Assembly (NCBI RefSeq): GCF_019279795.1
Contig: NC_056750.1
Location: forward strand, 699,460,394 to 699,524,393
DNA from: Protopterus annectens
Lineage: Eukaryota; Chordata; Ceratodontiformes; Protopteridae
Reading direction: 5' to 3'
DNA length: 64,000 nt
The notes under the pieces are model-generated. The model did no database searches, was not told the DNA's origin, and saw nothing but the letters and a program-made list of their open reading frames with translations. Of this stretch, positions 9,337-22,615 are shown piece by piece (positions within the stretch are counted from its first letter, which is position 1; every line of letters starts with the position of its first letter). The position numbers and the translations under genes were made by a program.

Positions 9337-10013
9337 TATAAATGTTTGACTGTTATTTGTATCAGGAATTTACCTGTACATTACATGCAAGCTTGTTGAC
9401 TTCTGCACTGTAAATTTTGTATACAGCCTTGTTTGACTTTGCTGTGATCTTTTAATCAAGAATATGTCTAACTGTTCCTTGGTTTTTGTTTTTTTAGTAC
9501 ATCTTGTACATTGCACTTGCATTCTCCCAGCAGATCAAGAAACTGGCCCATTGTGATCAGTCCTCTTCCCATGCCAACAATTGTAAATAAGTAAATAACA
9601 TTATTTTGATATCATTTACTATGAAACATAACAGTCTGTTCCAGTGACTTATAATGCCATGAGATGCACACACACACATAAAGAGATGTCCCCACTGATT
9701 CCTTGAATATCAACCTAATGGACCTGCCCCCCCTGCAGGATCCATTGTTACACTCATTCTGATGCATGCATCATTACATAAAAAGCTAATGTATCTCTTA
9801 CAAAACGTCAGTCTCTCTCTCTCTGTCGCTGTCTTTCTCTATGTGTGTTTGTTTGTGTGTTTGTGTGTATCTTCAAACACAGCAAACTCCACACCAACTT
9901 CCAATATATAAAGAAAAACACAAGGCAAAAACAAAACTACTGAAAATGGCTCTATGGGAATTTATTTCCAACAGTTTTATTAAAATAATCACAAAACAAA
10001 CTGTTAAAAAAAG

Positions 10014-10069
<56 letters not shown>

Positions 10070-12774
10070 ATAGATCTGTCATGCTAGGTAGTTAGCTGTT
10101 ACCTTTATTTTACTGGTAGTCCAAAGATGCCCAGTTTAAGGATGCAATAAGATATCTATCTGGTATAATTTGCCCATATTTAATCAATATATCACATTAG
10201 CTAATGGAAGGTTTACCCACAGTTGGTCACATGGTTTTGTCACAAAATTGAAATCTAAGTGACCAAACAAAGCCAGCAGTGGCAAATCCTGCATATATTC
10301 TCCTTTTTTAAAAAAATGTTGTTTTATAAAGGCATGAAGGCACATTTTTTTCTGATCCATTTGCATTCATGTCCGGATGCTGACTTAATGATGTTTCTTA
10401 TAGTTGCATACTTGCGCAGTGCATTCATTCTTTTTAGATCTTTCTGTTACCTTTTTCAGTGCAGTTTGGGAATTGGAAACTGTATGCTTTAGCTCTGTTT
10501 TCCCTAACTGCTCTGCACTGCATCTTTTATATTCAGTGGCTCAATTTATTTGCTCTGACATGTGTTTAATTGGTGTCAGACTGATTTATGTCCTTTTATG
10601 GCCAAATGTTTTCTTAAGGTATTGATCAGTTTACAACAAGGACACACAGGGGGTGGACCAATCATTGTCCATGTCTTAGAATATTAATTAACTTATTATA
10701 TCATTTTTATTTATCCACACTTCCAGAATATCATAAACATTTTATTTATATCCTTGGTGCATCATCAACCCCATACTCTACTAAAACTCCCCTAAACCTG
10801 CCATATTTGCTCAGTTTACAAAAACAAAGTAAAGTTTTGCACACTACACATGCAAGAGACATATGCTTTGTATAGATATATACAAGTAAACAAAATTACA
10901 AAATACACCAACCCATCTATAAAAATGCCCCCAAATCAAATCTGTACATATATTTTTAAGAAAAGTAAAATAAAATAAAGCAAGGACAACATCTTCCATT
11001 TGAAAAATCTTGCATCACACAATATCCACACAATTTACAGTCACAACTTCCTAACAATAATTCAACTCAACTTGTATCAGCGTCTTAGAAATGAAATGCA
11101 TTTGCATCAGAAAAAAGGTAAAAAAATAATACAAAGTGAAATAAGTATTTATGTCAATGATCCAGTAGGAAAACTACACTAATGTTATTACAGACCAGAT
11201 TCTCACTGTTCAAATTAACTAAAACATATTACTAAACTGAAAAACTAACATTTCCTAACATAACACCTGATACAGTTCTGAAATATATCAAACAATTAAG
11301 ACACTAAAAAAGTTTAAAAATACTTCAGAACTAAAATAAAAAATACCCATTTATTTCATACTCGATGCATTAAAACTGCAATATTGCAGCATAAAAAATA
11401 AATGCAATCTACCTGTGTCCTCTTCTCATAACAAATCTGCTGCTCAACATCATTACTCACAAAATACTCCATTCCTGGAAAGAGCATGAGAACTTATGTA
11501 AAAAACATGTATTTCATCATGAGCATGGAAGTCTAAAAGGCACTTATAATATGAAGAGAATCTAATCACTTCAGCAAACTTATAAACCAAGTAAAAAATA
11601 TTTATAACAAAACTATAATGCCAGGATGACATTTTATGGCAACTGACAACATTAATTGGATGAGAGGACAGAGTACCTTCTTAAAAGACCATTTCAGATT
11701 AAGCCACATTACTCCACAGGGATGCATCATACTTAGGAAGCCCAATTAATTACTGCTAACTGATTCATAAGACTTTTTCATAGTTTCAAGTGCTCCAACT
11801 ACATCATAGCAGAAAAGCCCAACACAAGAAACAGTTTTAGTTTTCTCTATCCTTAGAAAAGAAACCCCCAAAATGTTAGAGAACTAAAAGAAATAAGAGC
11901 TACTAGATTACACAGATTTTCTTCAATCCACAAATTTACAGGCTCACTATATGCATTTTTATTTCCTACTGTGTGTCAGCCATTAGACCTCTCATAATTA
12001 AAATCAGCTCATACATCCTTCTGTGGGGCAGGAGTCAGAGGAGGCTATTTTCTGTGCAGCATATTTAGACCTAACCCTTTCACTTAAGCAGCTGGAAAGC
12101 ATGAACACAGATATGAAGGCCCTGCAGTGTCTTCTTGTGTAGGTCTGTATACTCCTGCCCACATAAACCATTAGGACTGCCATGCCAATGTGGCTTGGCA
12201 GAGACAGCAGCATGCTCTGACTTATTTGCTGCACACCACGCACCATTTTCAGCAGCAGGTACAAGTATTGCATTGGGTCAAACCCCCCCCCCCCCAGGAT
12301 GGGTGCGCTGGCATCAGCCACCCATTCCTGTTGACAGAAATCAGATCACCCAGCACCTGTGCCACTAATCAGTCTTGGGTCATCTGTGTCATAGTCAGCC
12401 CTTTATCTATTTAATATAATGCATTGAAACACCAAAGAGCATAGGATTCGAAGTATATCCCTATATACCTATATTAGTCCTTTGTAAAACGGCACTCCTT
12501 CTGTCAACCATTTACTTACTAATCCCACCAAATGCAGGTCCTCACCAATCCCACCAAAGTAAAATAACCCCTAGAATTAATTTACTCACTCAGTACATCA
12601 TGATGTAGACCCAATGCTTTCAAGTATAAAGACTATAATAAAATAATACCAAATGCATTCTGAAGCTACAAACTCACTTCACAGTGACAACAGTCTGTAC
12701 AGCACTCTCTGTTCAACTTCCCATGTCCATCTGTGTGTCTTGTGCATTGAGCACCAGGAGATGTAGCACCATAC
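9337..12774. other. Unassigned AT-rich DNA
   Basis: No gene recognised. It contains short (CA)n and (TC)n runs around 9667-9680 and 9811-9840, the (AC)n microsatellite at 10017-10068, and a slightly GC-richer island at 12004-12380. A hundred-residue minus-strand frame (12004-12321) in that island runs through a C tract at 12284-12295. I do not recognise it and do not call it a gene. Confidence 0.5.
10017..10068. repeat. (AC)n microsatellite
   Basis: About 26 uninterrupted AC units. Confidence 0.95.
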
Positions 12775-13000
12775 AGTGTCAGATTCAAGGTCTTAGAGCA
12801 AGAAATCTGTAAAAAACTAAAATAAAGGGGGACAAAGCCAAAAAAAAGTACTGATTTTAAATATTGCTCTTAGAAATTTAGAAAGTTTCTAGAATAACAG
12901 GGTTTGCATTAGCATGTATTTTCTAAAGAATATAAATTCTGACACTCAAATGTGTGTCACTATTTAGTGACTTCACTCCTCGGTGATTTGTTAGAAAACT
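12775..13000 (-). repeat. Dispersed repeat family R1, inverted copy
   Basis: The reverse complement aligns with 17760-18062 and 58803-59110. Shared blocks include GAGCAATATTTAAAATC, a TCACTAAATA block and GGCTTTGTCC. The copies are diverged and noncoding. The class is unknown. Confidence 0.6.
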
Positions 13001-16000
13001 ACAAGTTTTATGAGGAACAGACTAACACTATGAGGCAAAAATCTGGACTGGTGAGAGGTATGCCTAACTGTCACTGCAGTACTTTAAAATTGCCTCTGAT
13101 CTGCCATGCATAGACACTGTCAGTATCTTGAGCAGGAGCAGAGAGTTCATATACAATACTGAGAAAGGCGTTATGTATTCAAATGTGGCATCCGAGCATT
13201 GTTTACATGGTCTTATTTTACTTTAGTTTAAATCACTGATATTACAAATATAGCCATCTGTTTATCGCCTACACTAAACCACTTTGCCAGCAGCACAGCT
13301 GACAGATGCAGGACACATGAAGGTTGTTACAGTGAGGAGCAGATGACGAGAACAATACGAGCCAGTTCATAATAACCTCTGTGATTGCATTTTCCAAGTA
13401 CAACTACAAAAGTATCTAATCTAGCAGAAATTTATATAGGACAGGTGACAGTTACAACTGTGAAAGAAATGCTCTGCCACGGGAAGTCGAGGACTCACCA
13501 GGCTAGTTTCTTCTTGTTAAATGGAGGTCAGACAAACTCAAAGTCACTTGCAGTACTGCATTAGGAAGACATTGGTGATTAACCTAGAAATTGTGTCATG
13601 TGTCCATTCAGGTCATTACCATAATGTGGTAGAAACATTGTTTCACATCTCCTGAGTAGACAAGCTGCATAAGAGGAAATTATGGTCTCTCATGAATTTA
13701 TGTGGATCATTTTCACAAAAAACATGAATTGGCAGCAGGCACTCTTGTTTGAAATGCTTTCATTTGTGGATGACCAGCTAATACAAAAAAGATGCTTCAA
13801 ACAGTGGGCTTGCTCCTCTGAGTACTGTTTCTCAGAACCTTACTTACAGTTCTGGTAAGTACCCATATCTTTGACAATGTTAGGTGTTAGTCACAATATA
13901 TAAGGTTTTCAAGCTGGCAGCTAAAGCTAAACCAGCCTTCCTCTTCAAGTTACTATACTCTGGAGGAGTAAAGAAAATAAAAGCATCACTGCATCAGTGT
14001 TTACCTGTACCTGCATACATAACTCACCTTTAATCCTTAATTTTAGCTGACAAATATTTCATAATTGTGTCAGTATCTATGTTTCTTCTATACTACTATA
14101 TGCTTTACTATGGTAGACTAGCAAGAGTGGATTTGTAAAGACAGATGAACAAGGTAATCAGGACATTTTAACTGAGTCACACTAAGTTCTGTTTGTCTTT
14201 GACAGAGTACAACTACAAGGCTACTTTATACAAATGGGAGAGGGGTATGAGTGGATTCGTGAGAACCGACAGACTAGGTGAGTAACCTAGTTTTATGTGG
14301 CCGGCAAAGATCCTGAAATCATGGCAAACAAAAAAAACTACTTTTCATGAAGTATACTGTATGATTTAGTTTCAATAGAGTACATTCAAGAAGGGAATAG
14401 TTATGAAATGTCACAGTTTGTGTAGTTTGTAATCCTGTTCCTTTAATTTTATGAGTTACAAAAAAATCTGAACTAAGGTCATGAAAATTTAATGCAAGTG
14501 AACTGGTATTCATCAGAAACAACAACAGGAGGAAAATTGGCTCCCTCATGTACCTTGCAACTCTCATGCAAGACTAACAAGCACTTACAAATTAAATTAA
14601 TGCACAAAAAAGCTGTCAAGTGCTCTTGGACTTCATACCAATCCCCTTAGATCTGGGTCTTGTAAATAATTAGCCTAAGCATTGGCACTATACAAGGATC
14701 AATAAAAATCTCATGATGTCCTGCAAGCACACCATGTAACTACAGACACATTACAGCATGGATAAAATAGCAAAGTATGCAATATGGTACAGTTCATTAC
14801 AGAAAAAATAATACTGATATATGCATGATTTATTTATTTATTTATTTCTGGCTAATAACAAAGACTGTGTCAAGACTGAGATTAACATTATAGGAATGGT
14901 TAATATTTTGAATTATTTGTACAGTACAGAATTCACAGCCTGAGATGCAGGGAAAAAATAAGTATTTATCAAACATACAGAGAAGATTATGAGCAGGTCC
15001 GCCAATGTTAACTGACTTATTATGTATTCAAGACATGGATGCCAGGAAATTCACTTTGAGAGTGAAGCACAAGAGAAGAATCTTGGCATCCATATTGAGA
15101 ACATAATATTATTTAGGATCAGTGACCCAGTCATAATTCTTTGCAGTGCATGGAGCTTTACCAGCTCCATGTACTACTAGTTATGGTAAAAAAAAGTGCT
15201 AAGTTTGTTGCCAATTTTTAAATCCATAAAGCACTTATCAAGTGCTGTCAGTAATGCAGTGCATCTACATCTGCAACATTTTCAACTGCTTAAAAAGTTG
15301 TAAAGCTTCAGCTATAATTTTCTGTTGCATGATTAGCATTTCCTGGTCTAGATTAAGTATACTGATTTTTATGCTTTTTCTTGTGGTTTATTGCGTTCTC
15401 ACTGGCAACATGCATGTCTCCACCATGAAACAGGCTTACGGAGAAGATGTTCTGTACAAAACTGCAACTGAAACACAGACAGCCCCAGAAAGGAAGGGTT
15501 TATGAGGGGAGATGAGAGACTCGAGACTTCCCTTAGTATTAATTAAATGGCCAATGCACTTTATCTGATACGCAACTGTTTTTTACCAAGAATCCAGGTT
15601 GCAGTACATCCCTAACACACATATGACTGACACACGCACAAAAACATGAGTTATAACTAAAACATGAGTTATAACTGCATTCTTTGACTCTTATAGCAGA
15701 ATAAGCTCATCAGAAAGAAGGAATAAAAATGATAAGTCATATCTTCTTGTACCATCTCTGTTCTCCAACTCTTCTCCTATGAATATGGTATGTCACAACA
15801 CCATCAATACCCTCAAAAAACAAATACACACTCCTTGATTGTTCCTTCTTTAGCACTATATCGGACTTGCAGATGGGTCCTGTCTGTTTAAAGACACAGC
15901 AAAAACAGTCAGATTGCCATTTCAGCAGCAGGTATTTTAACAAACTGACATAATTTGAGCAGTTCTTACTATTGATGTTTTCAAAATTAATAAGAAGCAC

Positions 16001-17072
16001 CTGCCTAAGTACTAATATTGTGCAATTTCACAATGACTTTGTAGGAGTTGTAAAAAAAACACTGTCCTTTGAGCAATTATTTTCAAGATATTTAAATGAG
16101 AGGAAGGTTTATAAGAAGGCTGTGCAGAAAATATGAGGAAAAAACAAAAAAATCACACAGGTTGCAAGCTGCCATTGAATAGAATCCTATGAGTCAGGTT
16201 GACTGAAAAAGTTAGGCATCATTACTTCAGTTAAACTTGACAATTAACAGAAGGTCTGCTGATCATGAACTGGTTAAGAAGTCAGAGCTTCACAGCTGGA
16301 CTAAGAGTACATTTTTTGTGAAGGGATCCCTACCAGAAGGTGAACCAGTAGTGAAACTTCCAGCACTTTGAAAAATAAACCACATTCACGCCAGGACTTA
16401 CAGAACTAAATTACTGATTGTTACACCTATGCATTATTACATAGGTGTTTTACTCCACTTTGACCCACACACTCTGTTATGCATACTAACTCCAAAACTG
16501 CTGCACCCTGGAGAAAGGAGAAACTAAGACAATTATGAAATACCACAATGTCTAACTTTTTATATATTCCCTCAACTGCACCAGTAGTTTTTCAGTTCTA
16601 CAGTCTTTACACTTCCAGTAGGCATCCTGTGTGGATCACAGCATAAATTCTGTCATGGTCACATCACTAAAAAACAAAGTTGTCAGTACTTATTGATTCT
16701 TTTTTAATAAGCATGTAGTGCTAATGAAGGCCTTTTTTTATTAATTTTTATCAATTCACCTTTTTAATGACATCTTCTTATATCAATCAGAATGGTAGAG
16801 GTCACTTACAGAAATGCTTGGATCACTGTATTTTCTGTATACAAATATTCCCCATATGCACATAAAACATTATGATGCAACCAGAATTGTGAGGTATAGC
16901 AAAAAGAATACATATAAAAAATGGATGCTACCAGGACAGTTTAAGTAACAATGGGAAACAGTGCTCACAGTTAAAAGTGCTTCATATATGCAGTCTGCAT
17001 ACACAACATTTTAAGTATCGCACAAAAACAAAACTGCAGCACAATTTTCAAAGTCAACATTAATAAATAAAA
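13001..17072. other. Unassigned AT-rich DNA
   Basis: About 4 kb with no supported coding region or assignable repeat. There is a short (TTTA)n run at 14828-14846. Open frames here are short and show no domain. Confidence 0.5.
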
Positions 17073-17390
17073 CAGACATATTTCTATTTCAGAGTCTAGT
17101 CAGAATTCTAACAACTGAATACTAAAGTATTTCTATCTCAGCAACTAGTCATGATACTGAGAAAGACATGAACAGACTTCTGTTTCAGCATCTAAATATT
17201 GAAGTAATTCTATTTCAGTGCTTAAGTACAACATCAGTGAATAAGTACGTAATTACTTTTATCTTAGTGTCTAGTCACAATATTAACAAATTATTATGGA
17301 ATATGTCCATCTCTGTACTTAGTCAAAAGATTAATAAATACATTTCCGACATACTTCCGTCTCTCAGAAAGTCAAGACATTTGTCTCAAA
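17073..17390. repeat. Degenerate minisatellite, period about 48 bp
   Basis: Six to seven diverged units, each with a core like TTCTATTTCAGTGTCTAGTC followed by an AT-rich tail. Cores lie near 17080, 17128, 17180, 17206, 17255 and 17306, and one unit is shortened. Confidence 0.6.
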
Positions 17391-17496
17391 GTTCGGGAAT
17401 AGATAAAAGTATATGTAAAGTAAAAACAACAAATTCTGCACAATATTAAAGAAATACACACACACTTGCATTATCTATCTATGTACATATATGTGT

Positions 17497-17517
17497 ATAT
17501 ATATATATATATATGTT

Positions 17518-17588
<71 letters not shown>
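17497..17588. repeat. (TA)n microsatellite with a (TG)n insert
   Basis: Two TA runs flank a short TG run at about 17516-17529. The longer run covers 17530-17582. Confidence 0.95.
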
Positions 17589-17589
<1 letters not shown>

Positions 17590-17759
17590 TATGCAAAACA
17601 AAGCAAAAAAACAAAACCTGCATTGAGACATATATAAATTCTCTCTGCCATGTCTAACAGGGTAGAGACTGCTTATTAATAGTACAATTTGGGTCATTCA
17701 TGGTAAAAATGTCCTGACTAATTCCAAGGCATACACTCTCTAAGCAGGTGACATGCCTC

Positions 17760-18062
17760 TCAACTTACAGATTTTCACAGAATGTCCAGATTTTTGTCTC
17801 ACAATTTTGGTCTGTTCATCATAAAAGTTGTGTTTTTCTGGCAAATCACTGCATGATCTGAGGAATGAAATCACTAAATAATGACATACAATTGAGTTTT
17901 AGACTTCGTATCCTTTAATAAATGCATTTTAACACAAGTCACATTACTCTAGCTACTTTCTTATTTATAAGAGCAATATTTAAAATCTGTCCCTATTTTG
18001 GGCCTTTGCCCCCCCTCCATTATGTCAGGCTTTGTCCAGATTTCATGGGCTAAGAGGTTGAG
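17760..18062 (+). repeat. Dispersed repeat family R1, copy 2
   Basis: It shares CTCACAATTTTGGTCTGT, GCAAATCACTG and GAGCAATATTTAAAATCTGT with the copies at 58803-59110 (+) and 12775-13000 (-). It ends near GAGGTTGAGAGGTATGGGC. No reading frame. Confidence 0.6.
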
Positions 18063-18844
18063 AGGTATGGGCTGTTTGACACAAAGGCTCATCTCCTCAA
18101 AGGCCTGTCTCTTTTTTCAGTATCATACAGACTTCTGAGAAGTCATCTTTGCCTGGCATACAAGGCATCCCTGGACCCTGTTTTGTTGAATCTTGTGTAC
18201 AGCCTCAAAACAAACAGCATTAGGACTATTAGACTAAAAGACCTAAATTTTGCTTGCGACATAAATATGAGATGTTGGAGGTCAGATATGTTTCTCAGGG
18301 AATTCCCATTCTATAGAATAGGCACCCAGTTCTCATGAAGCAGAGTTCCTCCCTATCCCTATTTAAGTGCAACTTGGACCAATAGATGGATAATCAGAAA
18401 TGTACCCCTGGTCTGGCTCTTATGTCTCTGATGGACAGAGGCAGTCAATAAATTGCCCCCATAAATCAAATATAAATCAAATTTGTGGGTCACATTTGGG
18501 TTGCATGTCTAGGTTTTTAAGGGTCCTAGTGGTCGTTAGCCTAGTATACACCTATGCAGCTATGAACAAACCCTCCATCAGCCACATCTTATCCTAGTAC
18601 AGGTAATATAATTACTAACGAAAGACTTGCTTATGACCATTGTCAAAGGTAGCACTAGAGTTATCCTTTTGACATTGTGCATTATAACTAAACAAGAAAA
18701 TCTCAACATGTGCTGTAAAAGGATTGAACTGCAAGGATACTTACGGTCACAGTACAAATATTAGTCAGATATTTTCTTTGGGTACTCCAGAACTTTACAA
18801 CTCTTTATCCTATAAGTTAATTCAATGTATAATAAAAAATGTAA
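18063..18844. other. Unassigned DNA
   Basis: No supported feature. Short open frames only. Confidence 0.5.
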
Positions 18845-18946
18845 AAAACAAAAATCCAAACCAAAGGGGAAAAAGATCACACAGACAAACCATTATGCAA
18901 AATTTACAAGAAAGACCCAGCCAAGTTAGCGTCTTCACTGTGTAAT
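18845..18946 (+). repeat. Local direct repeat, copy 1
   Basis: Matches 19240-19342. Both carry CACACAGACAAACCATTA and GACCCAGCCAAG, with scattered substitutions. Confidence 0.7.
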
Positions 18947-19239
18947 ACCTTAAACCTCCTGTAGTGGAGGCATATGTGATATCTGCAAATGACAGGTTAA
19001 GGACATCCCAGTATTTCAACTACATGGCTTCTGAATGCCCATTACTTTTTTCCCTTTTGTAAGTCTTTACTAGTATACCCCAGGCCAATAAAGTCAAACC
19101 CCACTTGATGTAGACATGCCATGTATTGCTCTATTTTTGAGGTTGCCAGTACAAAATAAGTGGATTGTATGCCTATACTTCAGAAACAAAGGGCTTCAAA
19201 AGAGAGTTGATGTCCACAAACATTGGGATAACTGCAAAA

Positions 19240-19342
19240 TATTCCAAATAACATCCAAATCAAAGGGCAAACATGTCACACAGACAAACCATTAAGTAAA
19301 AACTGCAAAAATGACCCAGCCAAGATAACATCTTCATTGTGC
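19240..19342 (+). repeat. Local direct repeat, copy 2
   Basis: Second copy of 18845-18946, about 395 bases downstream in the same orientation. Confidence 0.7.
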
Positions 19343-20160
19343 CAAGTTTCACCATTTTTATTTAGCATACTCATTTACATTTTCCTTTGTATATATCCCA
19401 GTAAATGAAGGGGAGCCTTTATTTTGTTTCTCTAGACAATAAATATACAAAGGTGTCAGTGTGTCTATTAGGCATCTAGTATCATGTTTATTTAGGATGC
19501 TAAATAAAGGAAACACCAAGTTACACTGTAGAAGAGAGACTGCCTGCTGCCCAGAGTATATCAACCCATCTTTACAGTTATGCCATTAGGTCTTTTGTAG
19601 CAGCTAACCTCTATTAGGAGTCAGATAAGTAAATTACAGTTATCTTCAGGTAGTGGTAATAATAGGACCAGCCCAGTGATAGTGTTTTTCTAATGCCATC
19701 TGCCTTTCCACATCTTTTTTATATTCCCCCATGTACTGCCTAATATGTTTAAGTAAAGACTTTCAATATTCAAAGTAAAAAGCTCATGGCTGATTGTTTA
19801 TTAATTTATACAAGGGTAATTACGGAAAGCTAATGAGTTATAGCTGTTGTCATCTATCATTTGAAGAGAAGCTGCTCAATCAAAGTTATCAAAGTTAACA
19901 GCATTGTTAAATCATTTTAAGAGTGCATAATAATTCTGTCCTTGGCATGATCACTGCATCTACTTGGTGAATACTAAATAAACAAAACTCAAAGTATACG
20001 CTATCATTGAAAGTTACTCTGCTGCAACAGTATGAAGATAAATATTGTGAATAGTATACGAGTCATATATGCATATTAAAAATTCTTCACTATGTACAAG
20101 ACAGGAAAATCTAGAGGATGCATATATATCAGTGCAGAGGCAAATTACAGGATATATTTT

Positions 20161-20229
<69 letters not shown>

Positions 20230-20324
20230 GCAGTGTAGACGCAAATTAAAGGAGATTTAATGTAACAGCATGCATAGTGTAAGCATTTCCATTAAATAGC
20301 TGATGAGATTGCTGGCTGGAATGT
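19343..20324. other. Unassigned AT-rich DNA with a (TA)n array
   Basis: No gene. The only clear structure is the (TA)n microsatellite at 20163-20225. It is flanked on both sides by short similar sequences (CAGTGCAGAGGCAAATTA and CAGTGTAGACGCAAATTA), a small direct repeat around the array. Confidence 0.6.
20163..20225. repeat. (TA)n microsatellite
   Basis: About 31 TA units. Confidence 0.95.
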
Positions 20325-21905
20325 TTTCTGTCCGAACAAGCGGTCTTTGTCAAGAGGTGCATCCATGATTTTAGCTTTGACATGATCAGGGAGAGGTTGT
20401 TCCTTCAGCCATGCATGTCGTCTGATAAAAGATCCTGTCACTGCTGCCCTACTAGAAGCTTCTAGGGCATGAAATCCACAGTGCAAGGAGTGCTTTGCCA
20501 CCTGAGATGAAGAGTGCAGTAATTCTGCTATCTCTTTATTGTTGGCAAAATCTGGAAAAGCAGAAATTTTCTGTTTCAAAAGTTCCAAAGTCTGCTGTTG
20601 ATATTTTAACATATAGAACTGACAGTTGAGAGCCCTTATAGGTAAAGTTGCAGAGGTATACACTTTTTTACCCAATCTGTCCAGGACCCTGGATTCTTTG
20701 TCTGAGGGAGTAGGATTGTTTGCAGAGGTAGCCTTAACTCCATTAGATCCCTGAGTAATCACCTCTGGATCTGCTATAGTATTTCTGTAGAGGAATTTAT
20801 GTGCATCAGGTACCCTGTAGTACCCGTCAGGATTTCTGGGGGCAGGTGGAAGGGTGTCGGGGGTAAGGCTGGATTCTTGGTAAACATCATCTACCACCTC
20901 CAAGATGGGTGGGATGGCCAGAGGCCTGTGCTGGGGTAGGTCCAGAAACTCTCTTAGTCTTTTCTTGTATTGTGGGAAATCCATTGTTTCCCATTGGAAG
21001 TGTTCCCTGAGGGTGTGGAGGGTTTCCCCAAAGGAAAAGTCCTCCAGAGGTGATGCAGAAGGAATAGATTCTTCTGCATCTGAGTCTTCATAGGCAGTAA
21101 GAGGATTTTCCTCTTCAAAAACAGAGTCAGGTCCCTCTGAGTCTAAATCCGATTGGATATCTGGAGAACGTTCCCTTTTCCTTTTGGCTGGTGTGGCCTG
21201 ATTACCCCAGATGAAAGTGATGAGATCCTCTGACATTTTAAACATTCTAGTTTGAGGAGTGGGAGGAGTAGTGGAATGGAGACTTTTTGCTGTTTTCTGT
21301 GGAGTATCACTAAGTCTGGCCTGAAGAGTATCCCTCGGTGCTATTGGTGTGTTAGTTGGAAGAGTGGGCAAAGGCCTTGAAGTGAATTCCTAAGTGCGAG
21401 CGGTATCCTCAGAAGCTGGTACCTGTGTAGCGGCTCCAGACCCAACTGAGGCAAAGACAGCCAAAGGCTTGTTAGAAGATGCAGTTTTCTGCGGCATACA
21501 GGACTCTGAAAGGGTCTCAGTACAGGCCTGCAAAGTAATCTAGTCAGGCATCAGGGGCTGCGAAAGCACCTCACTGAATTCTGAAGAACTGATGACCCTT
21601 TTAGCAGTGGTGTAATTGAAAGACTTGGCCTTATGCAGTCTGTCTCTATCCTTATCTTTACGTTTTTTCAGAAGATCTGCAGTTTGCTGACTGACGGATG
21701 CCATACCGGTAATCGGAGATGGAAGACGAAAATAACTGGCTACAAATGGAGTTCTACGACAAATAGTTCTAACATTAAAGAGGGCATGGAACCAACAGCA
21801 GGGTACGTCATGATCTGAGCCTAAGCAAGTGACACAGTAGGAATGGAAGTCTCGGTGTGGTATTTGCTTTCCACAAGCAAGACAGTTATTGACTTTTTTG
21901 GACAT
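20325..21905 (-). pseudogene. DIRS gag-like ORF, interrupted and 3'-truncated
   Basis: The N-terminal frame (21905-21540) starts MSKKVNNCLACGKQIP and keeps the Cys/His cluster. It is stopped at 21540-21542 and again at about 21390-21392. The remaining frame to 20292 carries the same conserved blocks as copy 1 (DRLGKKVYTSATLPIRALN, ASSRAAVTGSFIRRHAWL, VKAKIMDAPLDKD). The last residues after FGQK are unrelated flank. QIP after CGK is present here and missing from copy 1, so copy 1 probably has a 9-base deletion. Confidence 0.8.
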
Positions 21906-22041
21906 TGGTTAGTGCAAGAAAAAGGAAGGACCCCCAATGGGGTACTTAGCTTTAAACGTTTTCAGCTGAAGTTCGAAATCTGTAAACAGCCAACTGGCAC
22001 TGTTGCAAATTGCTTCTGCTATGGGCCCCACGGCAGGAAAG

Positions 22042-22215
22042 ACTGAGGTAATGGCATCACCTGCTCTCCTTTATAGCTTGGATGACCTGACATCAGCCAG
22101 CAAGTGACAGCGGTCGATGCACAAAACCTTGACTCTGGTATTCGGACCAACTGAGGGCTACCACCGCATGGATAACCCAATGGTTAGGAGTGCAGCAGTG
22201 AAACATGAAGAACAT
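22042..22215. repeat. DIRS right terminal repeat of copy 2
   Basis: Aligns base for base with 9163-9335, including CCTGCTCTCCTTTATAGC and CCTTGACTCTGGTATTCGG. No left partner is present. Confidence 0.8.
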
Positions 22216-22615
22216 CACTGCCCAGCTTGCAGTCATCAGTAGACTTAGTCAATCTCACTTCTGGGATGTTGGAATGAATGCCTTCAAAATAAACACCAAA
22301 CAGGAGGAGGTCTCATCACTGATCTATGTGACACCCACTAGTTTCATTTTTATGTACAGAGAAGGTATCAGCAACTTTAACAACCTGAAATCTGTCAGAT
22401 ACCCAATTTGCAATCCAACATAGGATTTTATATTGTTTGTCTGTTTTATAAGAATACCAGTACAGGAAATAGCATCAGAAGTCTTGATCAGATCAAGATT
22501 AGCATTGTGCAATGAATGATCACTGTCCAGAGCTTCTGTAATTTTTTCAATTAAGCTTACTAGGTTCAAGAGACAGAATCTGGCCCTTACTAGCCTGGAC
22601 AATCTACAGCAATGA
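22216..22615 (-). pseudogene. CR1-like LINE reverse transcriptase fragment
   Basis: Minus-strand translation gives ITEALDSDHSLHNANLDLI followed by KTSDAISCTGILI, a decayed version of the motif A block ('VVYLDFSKAFD...'). After further frame changes it gives RLTKSTDDCKLG, matching the motif C block 'RLTKFADDTKLG' of CR1-type RTs. Several frames and a stop are involved, so this is a relic. The fragment runs right up to the DIRS terminus at about 22215. The continuation of the RT is not found on the far side of the DIRS copy. Confidence 0.55.

Larger units (their letters stand above)
20325..22215 (-). mobile_element. Truncated DIRS element, copy 2
   Basis: Homologous to the gag end and right terminal repeat of the first DIRS element (7440-9335), same orientation, with high identity by eye. 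Homology stops at about 20325 inside the end of gag, so RT, RNase H, recombinase, internal complementary region and left repeat are all missing. The right end (AAGAACAT at about 22208-22215) agrees with the end of copy 1. It abuts a CR1-like LINE fragment. Confidence 0.85.

Noticed and set aside
12004..12321. A 105-residue minus-strand frame as a gene
   Set aside because: It crosses a C homopolymer, shows no domain or partner exons, and the start is arbitrary. Kept only as a remark.
15055..15180. A possible LINE RT remnant (EEKNLGIHIEN)
   Set aside because: One short phrase resembling a CR1 block with no neighbouring motif; too weak.
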